From: Methylobacterium gnaphalii
Lineage (GTDB): Bacteria; Pseudomonadota; Alphaproteobacteria; Rhizobiales; Beijerinckiaceae
DNA: 33,035 bases
Reading direction: 5' to 3'
Assembly (NCBI RefSeq): GCF_007992215.1
Contig: NZ_BJZV01000038.1
Location: 1-33,035, forward strand
Shown: in pieces, positions 22,928 to 31,652 of the stretch
How positions within the stretch are numbered: position 1 is the first letter of the stretch
Layout: each line of letters starts with the position of its first letter
The notes under the pieces: model-generated
Database searches by the model: none
Seen by the model: the letters and a program-made list of their open reading frames with translations, nothing else
Told to the model about the DNA's origin: nothing
Translations under genes and position numbers: made by a program

Positions 22928-25258
22928 TCACCACCGATACCGCAGTGTTCCGTAGACCGTCCGGGGCAGACCCAGATAGCAGCCGGAATACTGGAAGCAG
23001 CCTGTCACGTAGTACTCGTCGAGCAGGTTCTGCGCGTTGACCTGCACACTGAAGCCTTTCAGCGAGTCGTCGAGGTAGCGCATGTCGTAGGACAAGACCG
23101 CATCCAGGAGAACGCTCGACGGCACCTTGAAGGTGTTGGCGGGATCGCCCCAGGATGGACCCAGATACCGAACGCCGCCGCCGATACCAAGACCGATCAG
23201 CGGACCGCTTGTAAAACGATAGTCCACGAACGCCGAGGCGGTAGAATCGGGCACCTGCACCGGGCTGCGGCCGACAAGCGGCACCTGCGCGCCGGTCAGC
23301 GCGTTGCGGGTGTTGGTGATGTCCTTCGTGTTGCGGATGTCGAGAAACGAGACGCCGCCGACGAGGCTAAGGTTCTCGGTGACGTTCGCCCTCGCCTCGA
23401 ACTCGACGCCCTGCACGCCGACCTCGCCGGTCTGCAGCACGAAACCGGGATTGTTCGGGTCAGTGTTCGTGGCGTTCGAGCGGCGGATGTCGAAGGCGGC
23501 CGCCGTGAGCAGGATGTCGGTTCCAGGCGGCTGATACTTGATACCGGCCTCGTACTGGTTGCTCTTGATCGGGTCCGGGATGCGGCCGGCCGAGCCGAAG
23601 GCGGAGTCGAATATGCGTCCGCTGACGATGGGCTCGAAAGCCTCGCTATAAGACACGTACGGTGCGATGCCGCTGTCGAACAGGTAGAGCAGACTTGCCC
23701 GCCCAGTGAAGGCCTCGGCCGGCACGTCCTGCTGCGCCACCGCACCCGTGGCGATGGTGCGCGTCGGGCCGGAGGAGCGCGCCCAGTCGTAGCGGCCGCC
23801 GAGCGTCAGGACGAGATGGTCGAACTTGAGCTGATCCTGAAAGTAGACGCCGGTCTGCTCGGCCTTGATGCGCGACTCCGACGTGAAGGCCGGGAACGCG
23901 ATATTCATGTCGTAGTTCGGCGCGAGCAGGTTCAAGCTCGGCGCTGAGGGGAACGGCCCTGAGAAAGTGTTTGTCTCGAAGGTGCGGTGGTCAACGCCGA
24001 CGAGCGCGGTATGCGCGATAAAGCCGGTGTCGAAATTCGCCACGACGTTGTTGTCGGTGGTGTAGGCATCGATCCCCACCCGCGTGCCACCCTTCGAGCG
24101 GGTTAGGATCGGGCCACTGGTGAATGGGCCGTTATTGATGTCGTCGAACGACGTGTAGACGCTGGCGTAATCGCCTTCGGTGCGCAGATAGCGGCCGGCG
24201 GAGTGGACGCGGACGTTCTCGTTGAAGCGGTGGTCGAAGATGTAACTGATCGACGCCTGGGTGCGGTCGGAACGCTCGAAATTCCTGTCGCCGTCGTAGA
24301 AGTCGGCCGGCAGGCGACCGACGACGCCGTTGCCGAAATTGCGCGGGAAGAGCGTGCCAACCGCGGGAACGCCGCCATAGAAGCCCGAGAAGGGATCGCG
24401 CTGATAGTTGCCGATGACCGTCAACGACGTGTCGGCATCGGGCCGCCAGGTGACACTCGGGTTGATGAAGAAGCGTTCGACCTTGGTCGTCTGAGCCGGC
24501 CCGTCGGCATTCCAGCCAAGCCCGACCACTCGGTAGGCGAATTGATCGGCGAGTGTGCCGCTGCCATCGCCCACGGGGCCGCCGATGTCGAAGCCGCCGC
24601 GTGCCTGGCTGTAGCTGCCGGTCTGCGCGAAGATCTCGCCGTGATTGACGAATTGAGGGAGCTTTGAAACGAAGTTGACGATGCCGCCGGGGCCAGATTG
24701 TCCATAGAGAACCGAAGCCGGACCCTTGATGATATCGACGCGTTCAAGCCGGAATGGATCGATTGAGGGTGAGGCGTCGCGGCTGCCCGGAAGCGCCATG
24801 CCGTCCAGGAACAGCGGCGCACTGAAGCCGCGAATGTAGAATTGCTCGAGACGGGTCGAGCCGGCGCCGCCGCGCTGCTCCGTTGTAACGCTCGGTGTGT
24901 AGCGCAGCGCCTGGTTGATCGAGAGAGGGTTCTGATCCTCGATCTGCTTCCGGCTGATGACCGAGATTGACTGTGCCGTCTCGACGATCGGCGTATCGGT
25001 CTTCGTAGCCACCGTGCTGCGGGTGGCCACGTATCCCGAGACCGGGCCGAGGGCACCGCCCCGGTCGTACAGGCCGCCCCCGCGCCCTTCACCAGTCACA
25101 CTCAATTCGCTCAGCTCGACCTCGGCTGCTTGCACTTGTGCCCGAGCGCCGGCGGGAATGAACAAGATGGAGGTCGTGCAAAGAAGTGCCGCGCATAACT
25201 CTTTTCGTGATGTGCAACGACGAACGCCCGACGATGCAGCTAAGCTAAGAATGTCCAT
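22928..25258 (-). CDS. TonB-dependent ferric-siderophore outer-membrane receptor
   Basis: 776 residues, full length for the FhuA/FpvA-like class. A Sec signal peptide ends near residue 41 (IPAGARA-Q). A TonB-box-like ELSELSVTGEG follows. The plug is at about 85-200: TPIVETAQSISVISRKQIED, INQALRYTPSV, FYIRGFSAPLFLDGM and RVDIIKGPASVLYGQSGPGG then IVNFVSK. The remainder is the 22-strand barrel, with typical YEAGIKYQPPGTD and SLVGGVSFLDIRNTKD, ending in the aromatic C-terminus YGTLRYRW needed for outer-membrane insertion. There is no N-terminal signalling domain, so it should not control a sigma factor. It is first in a four-gene operon with DUF3649, PepSY-TM and DUF3325. An iron-control-element-like site lies upstream. 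The siderophore cannot be deduced. Confidence 0.9.
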   Translation of the reverse strand: MDILSLAASSGVRRCTSRKELCAALLCTTSILFIPAGARAQVQAAEVELSELSVTGEGRGGGLYDRGGALGPVSGYVATRSTVATKTDTPIVETAQSISVISRKQIEDQNPLSINQALRYTPSVTTEQRGGAGSTRLEQFYIRGFSAPLFLDGMALPGSRDASPSIDPFRLERVDIIKGPASVLYGQSGPGGIVNFVSKLPQFVNHGEIFAQTGSYSQARGGFDIGGPVGDGSGTLADQFAYRVVGLGWNADGPAQTTKVERFFINPSVTWRPDADTSLTVIGNYQRDPFSGFYGGVPAVGTLFPRNFGNGVVGRLPADFYDGDRNFERSDRTQASISYIFDHRFNENVRVHSAGRYLRTEGDYASVYTSFDDINNGPFTSGPILTRSKGGTRVGIDAYTTDNNVVANFDTGFIAHTALVGVDHRTFETNTFSGPFPSAPSLNLLAPNYDMNIAFPAFTSESRIKAEQTGVYFQDQLKFDHLVLTLGGRYDWARSSGPTRTIATGAVAQQDVPAEAFTGRASLLYLFDSGIAPYVSYSEAFEPIVSGRIFDSAFGSAGRIPDPIKSNQYEAGIKYQPPGTDILLTAAAFDIRRSNATNTDPNNPGFVLQTGEVGVQGVEFEARANVTENLSLVGGVSFLDIRNTKDITNTRNALTGAQVPLVGRSPVQVPDSTASAFVDYRFTSGPLIGLGIGGGVRYLGPSWGDPANTFKVPSSVLLDAVLSYDMRYLDDSLKGFSVQVNAQNLLDEYYVTGCFQYSGCYLGLPRTVYGTLRYRW

Positions 25259-25928
25259 TTCGGACTAAGACCCCGACGCAGTATCATTCGAATACGCCGC
25301 CTCTTCTTGGACTGAGCGGCGCAGTCAGGATGCTCTAGCAGGAATGGCCGCATAGCCTAGGAATATGTTTTAGATCCATTCTGAACTTCGGTTTTCGAGT
25401 ATTAAAACGATTCCAAAAGGGATTAAGAGGCTAAATTGCTCGTAGCGCAATTTTCGTACGTGAGGGTTGGCGGCGAAGGAGACGGCCATGCCAACGGCGC
25501 GCTCGACACTCGTGGAGTCGCCTCTATCCATTCCAATCAGGCTAGGGCCGATCAAATTCGCGAGTTGCAAAATCGCAACAGCGTCAGGTCTGCAGAATTC
25601 CAAGAACAGAATTGAAAACTGCAAATATAAACATCAAAGCACACAGCTTATACCAAGTAGTCTAGCAATAACACACCAGCATGAATCATCTTCAATTTAT
25701 GGGCATGGCTCTATATGCGCAAATAGCGCCGGAAAAATCAGAACATTGGAGTGTAAATGGGTTATAGCCAGCGTTAGCGAACCGAACAGACGTTTTAGCC
25801 GTCTTTTACCCAAGGCGACCACCAAGACGACGCGCCACCCACGTTTGAAGGCAAAGCGTTGTTCAGATGGATGATGCTCCCTTTGCAAAAGCAAACAGGA
25901 CCCGCCAGGGGGACCGCATTATACTGAT
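25259..25928. other. Upstream region of the iron operon and AT-rich spacer
   Basis: No gene is supported. The first 130 nt must contain the iron-operon promoter and hold an Irr-box-like site (25369-25385). The part from about 25590 to 25780 is AT-rich; open frames there have no recognisable motifs. Confidence 0.45.
25369..25385 (-). promoter_or_regulatory. Candidate iron control element (Irr box) upstream of the iron operon
   Basis: The 17-nt site TTTAGATCCATTCTGAA is an imperfect palindrome (TTYAGA...TCTRAA). It matches the alphaproteobacterial Irr/ICE consensus TTTAGAA-N3-TTCTAAA at nearly all positions outside the centre. It is about 110 nt upstream of the receptor start. Irr binding at such sites controls iron genes in Rhizobiales. 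The match is by eye only. Confidence 0.4.
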
Positions 25929-26180
25929 TTGAACCACCACAGGCTTTCACAGCAAATCCTGCCAAATGCCGCGATGATGATCGGACTCTGCACTACCTTC
26001 ATCGGGCTCGTGGAGATCGTAGAGGCCGGCATCGGCCCGCGTCACCTTGATGAGGGGCCAAATCGACCGCGCTCATCTTCCTCGCGAGCGCAGGCTCGTT
26101 CCATCTCTCGAAGCATCGGACTGTCGAGAGCGTTAGTCCGTTCTCATCAGCGGATAAGGTTCGGCGGACCAAACCGACCT
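25929..26180 (+). pseudogene. Small inner-membrane protein relic
   Basis: The frame from ATG 25929 reads ILPNAAMMIGLCTTFIGLVE then IVEAGIGPRHLDE, like the start of small two- or three-helix membrane proteins of methylobacteria and relatives (LPNA-x-MIGLC-T-IGLVK). After HLDE the sense passes to another frame with STALIFLASAGSFHLS and FSSADKV, resembling the next helix and loop, so a frameshift is likely near 26052. There is no third helix. The original frame stays open into the dehydrogenase gene on the other strand, which I regard as chance. Confidence 0.4.
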
Positions 26181-27236
26181 TCAAGCCGCCGTGGGCAAGG
26201 AAGCCATGTCGATGACGAAGCGGTACTTCACGTCGCTCTTCTGCATGCGGGCGTAAGCGCTCTCGATCTGATCGATCGGGATCATCTCGATATCAGCGGT
26301 AATGCCGTGCTTGCCGCAGAAGTCGAGCATTTCCTGCGTCTCGGCGATGCCGCCGATCAGCGAGCCCGCGAAGTTCCGGCGACGCCAGATCACGCTGAAC
26401 ACTGCGACATCGAGGGGCTTCTCCGGCGCACCGACTTGGACCAAGGTGCAGTCGCGCTTCAGCAGGCCGAGATAGGCGTTGATGTCGTGCTGGGCCGCGA
26501 CTGTGTCGAGGATGAAGTCGAAGCTCTCTGCCTGCGCAGCCATAGCCTCGGGGTCCTTCGAGATCACGACCTCATCAGCACCGAGCCGCTTGGCATCGGC
26601 TTCCTTTCCGGGTGAGGTGGTGAACAGCACGACATGCGCACCCATGGCATGGGCGAGCCTCACGCCCATATGGCCGAGGCCGCCTAAGCCCACGATGCCG
26701 ATTTTGTGGCCCGGGCCCACCTTCCAGTGGCGCAGGGGCGAGAAGGTGGTGATCCCTGCGCAAAGCAGGGGAGCGACACCCGCGAGATCGAGGTTTTCCG
26801 GGATGCGCAGCACGAAGTGCTTGTCGACGACAATGTGGCTTGAATAGCCGCCATAGGTGTTGGCGCCAGTCTTCTGCTCGGGGCCGTTATAGGTGGCGGT
26901 GAAGCCGGGCTCGCAATATTGCTCCAACCCATCTCGGCAGCTCGAACATTCGCGGCAGGAATCGACCATGCAGCCGACGCCTGCAAGGTCCCCCTCCATG
27001 AAAGTGGTGACGTTCGCGCCGACGCGCTTCACGCGGCCGACGATCTCGTGCCCAGGTACGCAGGGATAGTTGGTGTTCTGCCACTCGTTCCGGGCTTGAT
27101 GCAGGTCCGAATGACAGACGCCGCAATAGACGATCTCGATCTCGACGTCGTTCGGACCGGGGTCGCGCCGCTCGAAGCTGAAGGGTGCGAGGGGAGCCGT
27201 GGCCTCCTGCGCGGCGTAGCCAATGCATTGGAACAT
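26181..27236 (-). CDS. Zinc-dependent NADP alcohol dehydrogenase (YahK/cinnamyl-alcohol-dehydrogenase-like)
   Basis: 351 residues, complete, from ATG 27236 with GTGAGG just upstream. Catalytic zinc ligands are Cys41 (YCGVCHSDLHQ), His63 and Glu64 (VPGHEIVGRV) and the Cys of PLLCAGITT at about 159. The structural zinc site is Cys94, Cys97, Cys100 and Cys108 (SCRECSSCRDGLEQYC). The Rossmann motif is IVGLGGLGHMGVRLAHA. These match the YahK/AdhC group of NADPH-dependent enzymes that reduce a broad range of aldehydes, including aromatic ones; the reverse oxidation is also possible. It is cytosolic and a single-gene unit between two relics. Its neighbour to the right is an aromatic-acid-type efflux operon, so a shared role in aldehyde or aromatic stress is possible but unproven. 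Confidence 0.88.
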   Translation of the reverse strand: MFQCIGYAAQEATAPLAPFSFERRDPGPNDVEIEIVYCGVCHSDLHQARNEWQNTNYPCVPGHEIVGRVKRVGANVTTFMEGDLAGVGCMVDSCRECSSCRDGLEQYCEPGFTATYNGPEQKTGANTYGGYSSHIVVDKHFVLRIPENLDLAGVAPLLCAGITTFSPLRHWKVGPGHKIGIVGLGGLGHMGVRLAHAMGAHVVLFTTSPGKEADAKRLGADEVVISKDPEAMAAQAESFDFILDTVAAQHDINAYLGLLKRDCTLVQVGAPEKPLDVAVFSVIWRRRNFAGSLIGGIAETQEMLDFCGKHGITADIEMIPIDQIESAYARMQKSDVKYRFVIDMASLPTAA

Positions 27237-27428
27237 GATGCCTCACCGATGATGTCGGACACAGCGGATATTGTCCCTTGCTCAGGCTATATGCGGCGAC
27301 GATGATCGTCTGCCAGTGTCAAATGGCGTTCGCCCGAGATGCAATCGGACGAGGTACGATCTGACGGTGAAAAGAATAAGTGGCGAGCTTGAGCATTCGG
27401 ATCGATCCAGGTCCGGACTATCGCGCTG

Positions 27429-27835
27429 ATCCCAGCAGCTGCAACTGCTGAGGGTAACAAGGTCCACGACAAGATCTCGGAGCTGGCCGAGACACTTCAC
27501 TGTTCCATCGTCGGCACTTGCCTGACCATTGCTGAGGGCCGCACGCCGCTCGGCGTACCTGATGCGCATCATGAGTGAGCATCGCCTGCACGAGCAGGTT
27601 GCGCATCCTGCCGGGCGCCGCGAGGGCAGCGGCCGGCTTCTGCAGACAACGCTCGATTGCCGGCATGCGCGCGAGAGCCGCCGCGCCGAGGCAGTGCGCA
27701 CCGGCGTTGACGCTCAGGCGCTGTGATGGCGCTCGATGGAGAACGGCAAAATTCCAGGACGCTATCGGACAGCGATCACCCATCCGGATGTCCGAAGCGA
27801 GCGCGGAGCAGATGGTCCAGCCAACTAGAAACATT
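27429..27835 (+). pseudogene. DUF2325-type protein relic with frameshift and internal stop
   Basis: The first part reads KVHDKISELAETLHCSIVGT then CLTIAE, matching the N-terminal HCSI-GTCLTTAELR signature of DUF2325-containing proteins. The next part, in another frame, is MSEHRLHEQVAHPAGRREGS then GRLLQTTLD. After an in-frame TGA at 27724 the same frame gives MENGKIPGRYRTAITHPDV, the expected IPGAYWA-THPD segment. One frameshift near 27520 and one stop therefore break the gene, and the C-terminal part is missing. It is not translated as a whole. The 190 nt between the dehydrogenase gene and this relic show no other gene. Confidence 0.6.
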
Positions 27836-27843
27836 GCATCATA

Positions 27844-27863
27844 ATAGATAGCATTCTATCTAT
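27844..27863. promoter_or_regulatory. Perfect palindrome, probable MarR operator
   Basis: atagatag-catt-ctatctat is an inverted repeat with perfect 8-bp arms and 4-nt spacer, centred about 51 nt before the MarR start codon. Size, dyad symmetry, AT-richness and position fit an autoregulatory operator of a MarR dimer. It sits in an AT-rich patch that may include the -10/-35 region of the operon promoter. Confidence 0.6.
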
Positions 27864-27904
27864 ATCAGAGGATTTCATAGAGCGGGCTAAGCGCACGCGA
27901 TCGC

Positions 27905-28384
27905 ATGTCGCAAGATCTGGCTCTTCTCCAACAAGCCTACACACAGGCTCTGCTGCTTGCCGGTCGGCAATGGCGGCGCATGGCCGACGCGGTGGTACGG
28001 CCGCATGGCGTCTCGGATGCGACGGCTCTTCCTCTGGTGATGATCGGGCGGCTGGAGGGCGAGCCCCGCCAGAACGCCCTCGCGGAAGCAGTCGGGATTG
28101 AGGGGCCCTCGCTGGTCCGTCTGCTTGACCAGCTCTGTGCCGCCGGTCTCGTCGAACGCAAGGAAGACCCGACCGACCGGCGAGCCAAAGTCCTCAGCCT
28201 CACGCCGGCCGGCTTGTCGACCGTGGCGAAGATGGAGGCCGATCTCGCCGATCTGCGCGCGTCGGTGTTTGCCAGTTGCAGCGTCGCGGACCTCGAAGCG
28301 GGCCTGCGGGTTTTCAGGACGCTGCAGGATGCCGAGCGCGACAGATCGCGCGGCGAGCCCCCCATGCGGGAGACGGCCCAATGA
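27905..28384 (+). CDS. MarR-family transcriptional regulator
   Basis: 159 residues, typical for the family. The winged helix-turn-helix is visible: ALPLVMIGRLEGEPRQNALA, then AVGIEGPSLVRLLDQLCAAGLVERKEDPTDRRAKVLSLT, where DPTDRRAK is the wing with its conserved Asp-x-Arg. N- and C-terminal helices form the dimer interface. It is the first gene of an operon with FUSC, DUF1656 and membrane-fusion genes, overlapping the FUSC start by 4 nt (ATGA). By analogy with other MarR-efflux pairs it should repress the operon until an aromatic or phenolic ligand binds. A perfect palindrome 41 nt upstream is the likely operator. ATG 27905 lacks a strong ribosome binding site. Confidence 0.88.
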   Translation: MSQDLALLQQAYTQALLLAGRQWRRMADAVVRPHGVSDATALPLVMIGRLEGEPRQNALAEAVGIEGPSLVRLLDQLCAAGLVERKEDPTDRRAKVLSLTPAGLSTVAKMEADLADLRASVFASCSVADLEAGLRVFRTLQDAERDRSRGEPPMRETAQ

Positions 28385-30423
28385 CTCTCCCCGGTTGGCG
28401 CGATTGGGTCTTCGCGATCAAGACTTTCGGGGCTGCGATCCTCGCCATGTATCTGGCCATGTGGATCGACCTACCGCGTCCTTACTGGGCCCTTGGCACC
28501 GTGTTCATCACAAGCCAAGTGCTGGCGGGCGCGACACGCTCGAAGGCAATCTACCGGGTCTGCGGGACGCTGCTAGGGGCGGTAGTCAGTGTCATCCTCG
28601 TTCCCAATCTCGCGAACGCGCCCGAGCTCCTGACCATCGCCATCGCGCTCTGGGTCGCGGTCTGCCTGTATTTTTCTCTGCTCGACCGGACGCCGCGTAG
28701 CTACCTGATGATGCTCGGCGGCTATACGGCAGCCCTGATTGGCTTTCCCGCCGTCGGTGATCCCGGGACGATGTTCGATACCGCGGTGGCGCGGGCGGAG
28801 GAAATCACCCTCGGCATCCTCTGCGCCTCGCTTGCCAATACCGTCGTATTGCCCCAGTCGGTCGCGCCGCTGATCGCGGGGCGGCTCGACCACTGGCTCA
28901 CCGATGCGCGTGGCTGGATCGTGAGCGTCCTGAGCCACACCAGCAACGCGGGGGACACCCAGAGCAAGCGCCTGAAGCTCGCCTCCGATGCAATCGCCTT
29001 CGACGCCCTGGCTACGCCCTTGCGCTACGACATGTCCGGTGCGGAGCGCTCGGCGGAGGCCATGGCGACGCTGCGCCAGCATATGCTGATGTTCCTGCCG
29101 ATCGTCTCAGCGCTCTCCGACCGCATCGAGGTTATGAGGCGTGCAGGCACGATGCCCAGCCGGCTAGAGACTCTGCTCGACGACGTAGCCGCTTGGCTCG
29201 CCGCCGGACGCATCGACGAGATCGAGGCGCAGGGACTGCGATCGCGGGCGGACGCGCTCTGTCCCCCCATGAGTCAGCAGGCCTCTTGGACCGATCTGGT
29301 GCTGGCGAGCCTGCTGGCGCGACTGAACAATTTCATCGACCTGCGCCAGGATGCCCGCCTCTTGCAGCGCCATATCCTCGACGGCACGCTCACTACGGAG
29401 CGTCTCGCCTTCAGTTACACCGCAGCGGCGCGCACGATTCGCCATCGCGATCACGGCATGGCCCTGCTCTCGGCGATCGGCGTGTTTCTCTCGGTGCTGC
29501 TGAGCTGCACCATCTGGATTGCCACTGGCTGGCCCGACGGAGCCGGGGCGCCGATGATGGCGGCTGTCGGCTGCTGCTTTTTCGCCGCCCAGGACGATCC
29601 CGCCCCCTCCATCGTGGGCTTTGCCAACTCCGCGATCATCGGCGGCATCGCCTCGGCCATTTACCTGTTCGCGGTGCTACCGCTTGCGACGAACTTCGAG
29701 ATGCTGACGCTGGCACTGGCACCAGCCCTGCTCACCTGCGGCGTCTTCATGACCCAGCCGAAAACGGCGCCAATCGCCATGGGCGCGGCGGTGAACGGCT
29801 CGGCCATGATCGCGCTGCAGGGCAGTTACACCGGCGATTTTGCGGCCTTTGCCAACTCTTCCATCGCCGTAATCGCGGGGATGTGGGTCGCAGCCTTGGT
29901 CACGCGCCTCGTGCGCTCGGTCGGCGCGGGATGGGCGGCGCACCGCCTGCGCAGCGTCAACCGGCGCAGCCTCGCGCAGGCCGCCGAGCGGCAGGGCGCG
30001 CAGAACGGCCTGGAGCTTGCTGCAATCATGCTCGACCGCGTCGGTCTGATAGCCCCGCGCCTCACGAGCCTACCTCCGGGCGACGCTGAATGGACGGCCG
30101 ATCTCCTCGCGGAGGTCCGCGTCGGCATCAATGTTGTCGAGTTGCGTCGCAACCGCCGGGCGCTCTCGAACGAGGCGCGAAAGGCGGTCGAGGCGCTTCT
30201 CGCCGCCCTGGCGCGGCACTTTCACGCCAAGGCGCTGATCCCGCCCACCGGGCTCCTCGCCGACATCGACGCGGCGCTCGACGCGGTGATCGCCGATCGG
30301 CTTCATGCGGCGCGCGGCGTCGCGCTCATGGGCCTCGTCGGCGTCCGCCGTGCGCTCTTTCCCGAGGCGCCGGACTACAAGGCGCGTCGGACGGCGACGT
30401 CCGAACCGGGATGGGCGGCATGA
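28381..30423 (+). CDS. FUSC-family inner-membrane efflux protein (AaeB-like)
   Basis: 680 residues from ATG 28381. Two blocks of membrane segments, the first at about 10-170 (FAIKTFGAAILAMYLAMWID, WALGTVFITSQVLAG, ELLTIAIALWVAVCLYFSLL, YLMMLGGYTAALIGFP) and the second at about 360-530 (LLSAIGVFLSVLLSCTIWIA, AIIGGIASAIYLFAVLPLAT and more), are each followed by a helical cytoplasmic region. This duplicated layout is that of AaeB and related fusaric-acid-resistance proteins. It is coupled to the MarR gene upstream and the DUF1656 gene downstream by ATGA overlaps, and a membrane fusion protein follows, completing an AaeXAB-like set. I infer proton-driven export of aromatic carboxylic or similar weak acids across the inner membrane. 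Confidence 0.88.
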   Translation: MTLPGWRDWVFAIKTFGAAILAMYLAMWIDLPRPYWALGTVFITSQVLAGATRSKAIYRVCGTLLGAVVSVILVPNLANAPELLTIAIALWVAVCLYFSLLDRTPRSYLMMLGGYTAALIGFPAVGDPGTMFDTAVARAEEITLGILCASLANTVVLPQSVAPLIAGRLDHWLTDARGWIVSVLSHTSNAGDTQSKRLKLASDAIAFDALATPLRYDMSGAERSAEAMATLRQHMLMFLPIVSALSDRIEVMRRAGTMPSRLETLLDDVAAWLAAGRIDEIEAQGLRSRADALCPPMSQQASWTDLVLASLLARLNNFIDLRQDARLLQRHILDGTLTTERLAFSYTAAARTIRHRDHGMALLSAIGVFLSVLLSCTIWIATGWPDGAGAPMMAAVGCCFFAAQDDPAPSIVGFANSAIIGGIASAIYLFAVLPLATNFEMLTLALAPALLTCGVFMTQPKTAPIAMGAAVNGSAMIALQGSYTGDFAAFANSSIAVIAGMWVAALVTRLVRSVGAGWAAHRLRSVNRRSLAQAAERQGAQNGLELAAIMLDRVGLIAPRLTSLPPGDAEWTADLLAEVRVGINVVELRRNRRALSNEARKAVEALLAALARHFHAKALIPPTGLLADIDAALDAVIADRLHAARGVALMGLVGVRRALFPEAPDYKARRTATSEPGWAA

Positions 30424-30629
30424 CCAGCGAACTCGACATCTACGGCGTCTTCATCCCGAGCCTCGCAGCATGGATGCTGATCGCCTTCCTCGTCTGCGTG
30501 GCGCTGAGCAGGCTTCTGACCTTTACTGGCTTCTACCGTTTCGTCTGGCATCGACCGCTCTTCGATCTCGCGCTTTACATCGTGGTTCTTGGCGCGGTGG
30601 TGTCAGTTGGCCTGCCCCTGACTCCCTGA
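30420..30629 (+). CDS. DUF1656 small membrane protein (AaeX-like)
   Basis: 69 residues, two membrane segments: SLAAWMLIAFLVCVALSRLL and FDLALYIVVLGAVVSVGL. The N-terminal ELDIYGVFIPSLAAW and the middle YRFVWHRPLFDLALY are hallmark patterns of the DUF1656/AaeX family. ATG 30420 overlaps the FUSC stop by 4 nt. In known operons this protein always sits between the FUSC and membrane-fusion genes; its precise role in the efflux complex is not established. Confidence 0.85.
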   Translation: MTSELDIYGVFIPSLAAWMLIAFLVCVALSRLLTFTGFYRFVWHRPLFDLALYIVVLGAVVSVGLPLTP

Positions 30630-30674
30630 CGATCGCCATCTCCGCCTCTCGTGCCCTCACGACGGTTCGGCCCC

Positions 30675-31652
30675 ATGACACGGCTCCTCACCTTCTCCTT
30701 CCGTCTCCTCGTCACCCTGGCGATGGTCGCTGTAGCGATCGTGGTCGGCCTGGCGCTCTGGGACTATTACATGAATGCTCCCTGGACCCGCGACGGCCGG
30801 GTCCGGGCCGACGTTGTCGCCGTGGCGCCTGACGTTTCCGGCCTCGTTACGGAGGTCCGAGTGGGCGACAACCAGCTTGTGAAGCGCGGTGATGTTCTGT
30901 TCCGCATCGATCCAGAGCGCTTCACCCTTGCCCTGCGTCAGGCAGATGCCATCGTGGAGGGCAAGAAAGCGAGTGCCGATCAAGCTGCCGCCGATTACGG
31001 GCGCTACAGCAAGCTAAGCGACGCGGCCGTCTCGCAGCAGAAGCTCGAAGCCGCCCGCGCCACCGATCTTGAGGCCAAGGCCGCCTACGACCAAGCGCTC
31101 GCCGACCGCGACTTGGCCAAGCTGAATCTGGAGCGCTCGGCAGTGAAGGCCTCAGTCAACGGTCGCATCACAAATATGGAACTGCGCCCGGGAGCCTACG
31201 TAACGACCGGAAAGGGTGTCATGGCGCTGATCGACAACGATACGCTGCGCGTCGAGGGCTATTTCGAGGAAACGAAGCTTCCGCGCATCCATATTGGCGA
31301 CAAGGCCAGTATCCGCCTGATGGGCGACGACGCAGTGCTGACCGGCCGCGTCGAAAGCTTTGCGGGGGGCATTGAAGACCGCGAGCGGACCGCTGGCAGC
31401 AATCTGCTCGCCAACGTCAACCCCACCTTCTCCTGGGTCCGCCTTGCCCAACGCGTTCCGGTTCGCATCACCCTCGACGCCGTACCCGAGACCCTCCGCC
31501 TCGTCTCCGGCCGCACGGCCACGGTCGCCATCGAGCAGGGCGGCGAGAAGGTATGGCCCAGCATTTTCGGCAGTTGGCGAAAGTATTTGCCTCCTAACAC
31601 AACTTCGCCTCGGGTTGACCATCAAATACCCGACGCCTATGTCCGCACTTAG
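30675..31652 (+). CDS. HlyD/AaeA-type membrane fusion protein of the efflux operon
   Basis: 325 residues from ATG 30675; an in-frame GTG at 30651 would add eight residues, and neither has a good ribosome binding site. One N-terminal membrane anchor (LLVTLAMVAVAIVVGLALWD) is followed by APWTRDGRVRADVVAVAPDV, the conserved start of AaeA-like adaptors. The first lipoyl half is VRVGDNQLVKRGDVLFRIDP, a coiled-coil hairpin runs from about residue 90 to 155, and the second lipoyl half is SAVKASVNGRITNMELRPG. The beta-barrel and C-terminal parts follow. It bridges the FUSC pump to an outer-membrane channel. No TolC-like gene is in the window, so the channel must be encoded elsewhere. It is probably the last gene of the operon. 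Confidence 0.88.
   Translation: MTRLLTFSFRLLVTLAMVAVAIVVGLALWDYYMNAPWTRDGRVRADVVAVAPDVSGLVTEVRVGDNQLVKRGDVLFRIDPERFTLALRQADAIVEGKKASADQAAADYGRYSKLSDAAVSQQKLEAARATDLEAKAAYDQALADRDLAKLNLERSAVKASVNGRITNMELRPGAYVTTGKGVMALIDNDTLRVEGYFEETKLPRIHIGDKASIRLMGDDAVLTGRVESFAGGIEDRERTAGSNLLANVNPTFSWVRLAQRVPVRITLDAVPETLRLVSGRTATVAIEQGGEKVWPSIFGSWRKYLPPNTTSPRVDHQIPDAYVRT

Noticed and set aside
22865..23947. Plus-strand open frame of 360 codons opposite the TonB receptor gene
   Set aside because: Shadow frame; the receptor has signal peptide, plug and barrel on the other strand.
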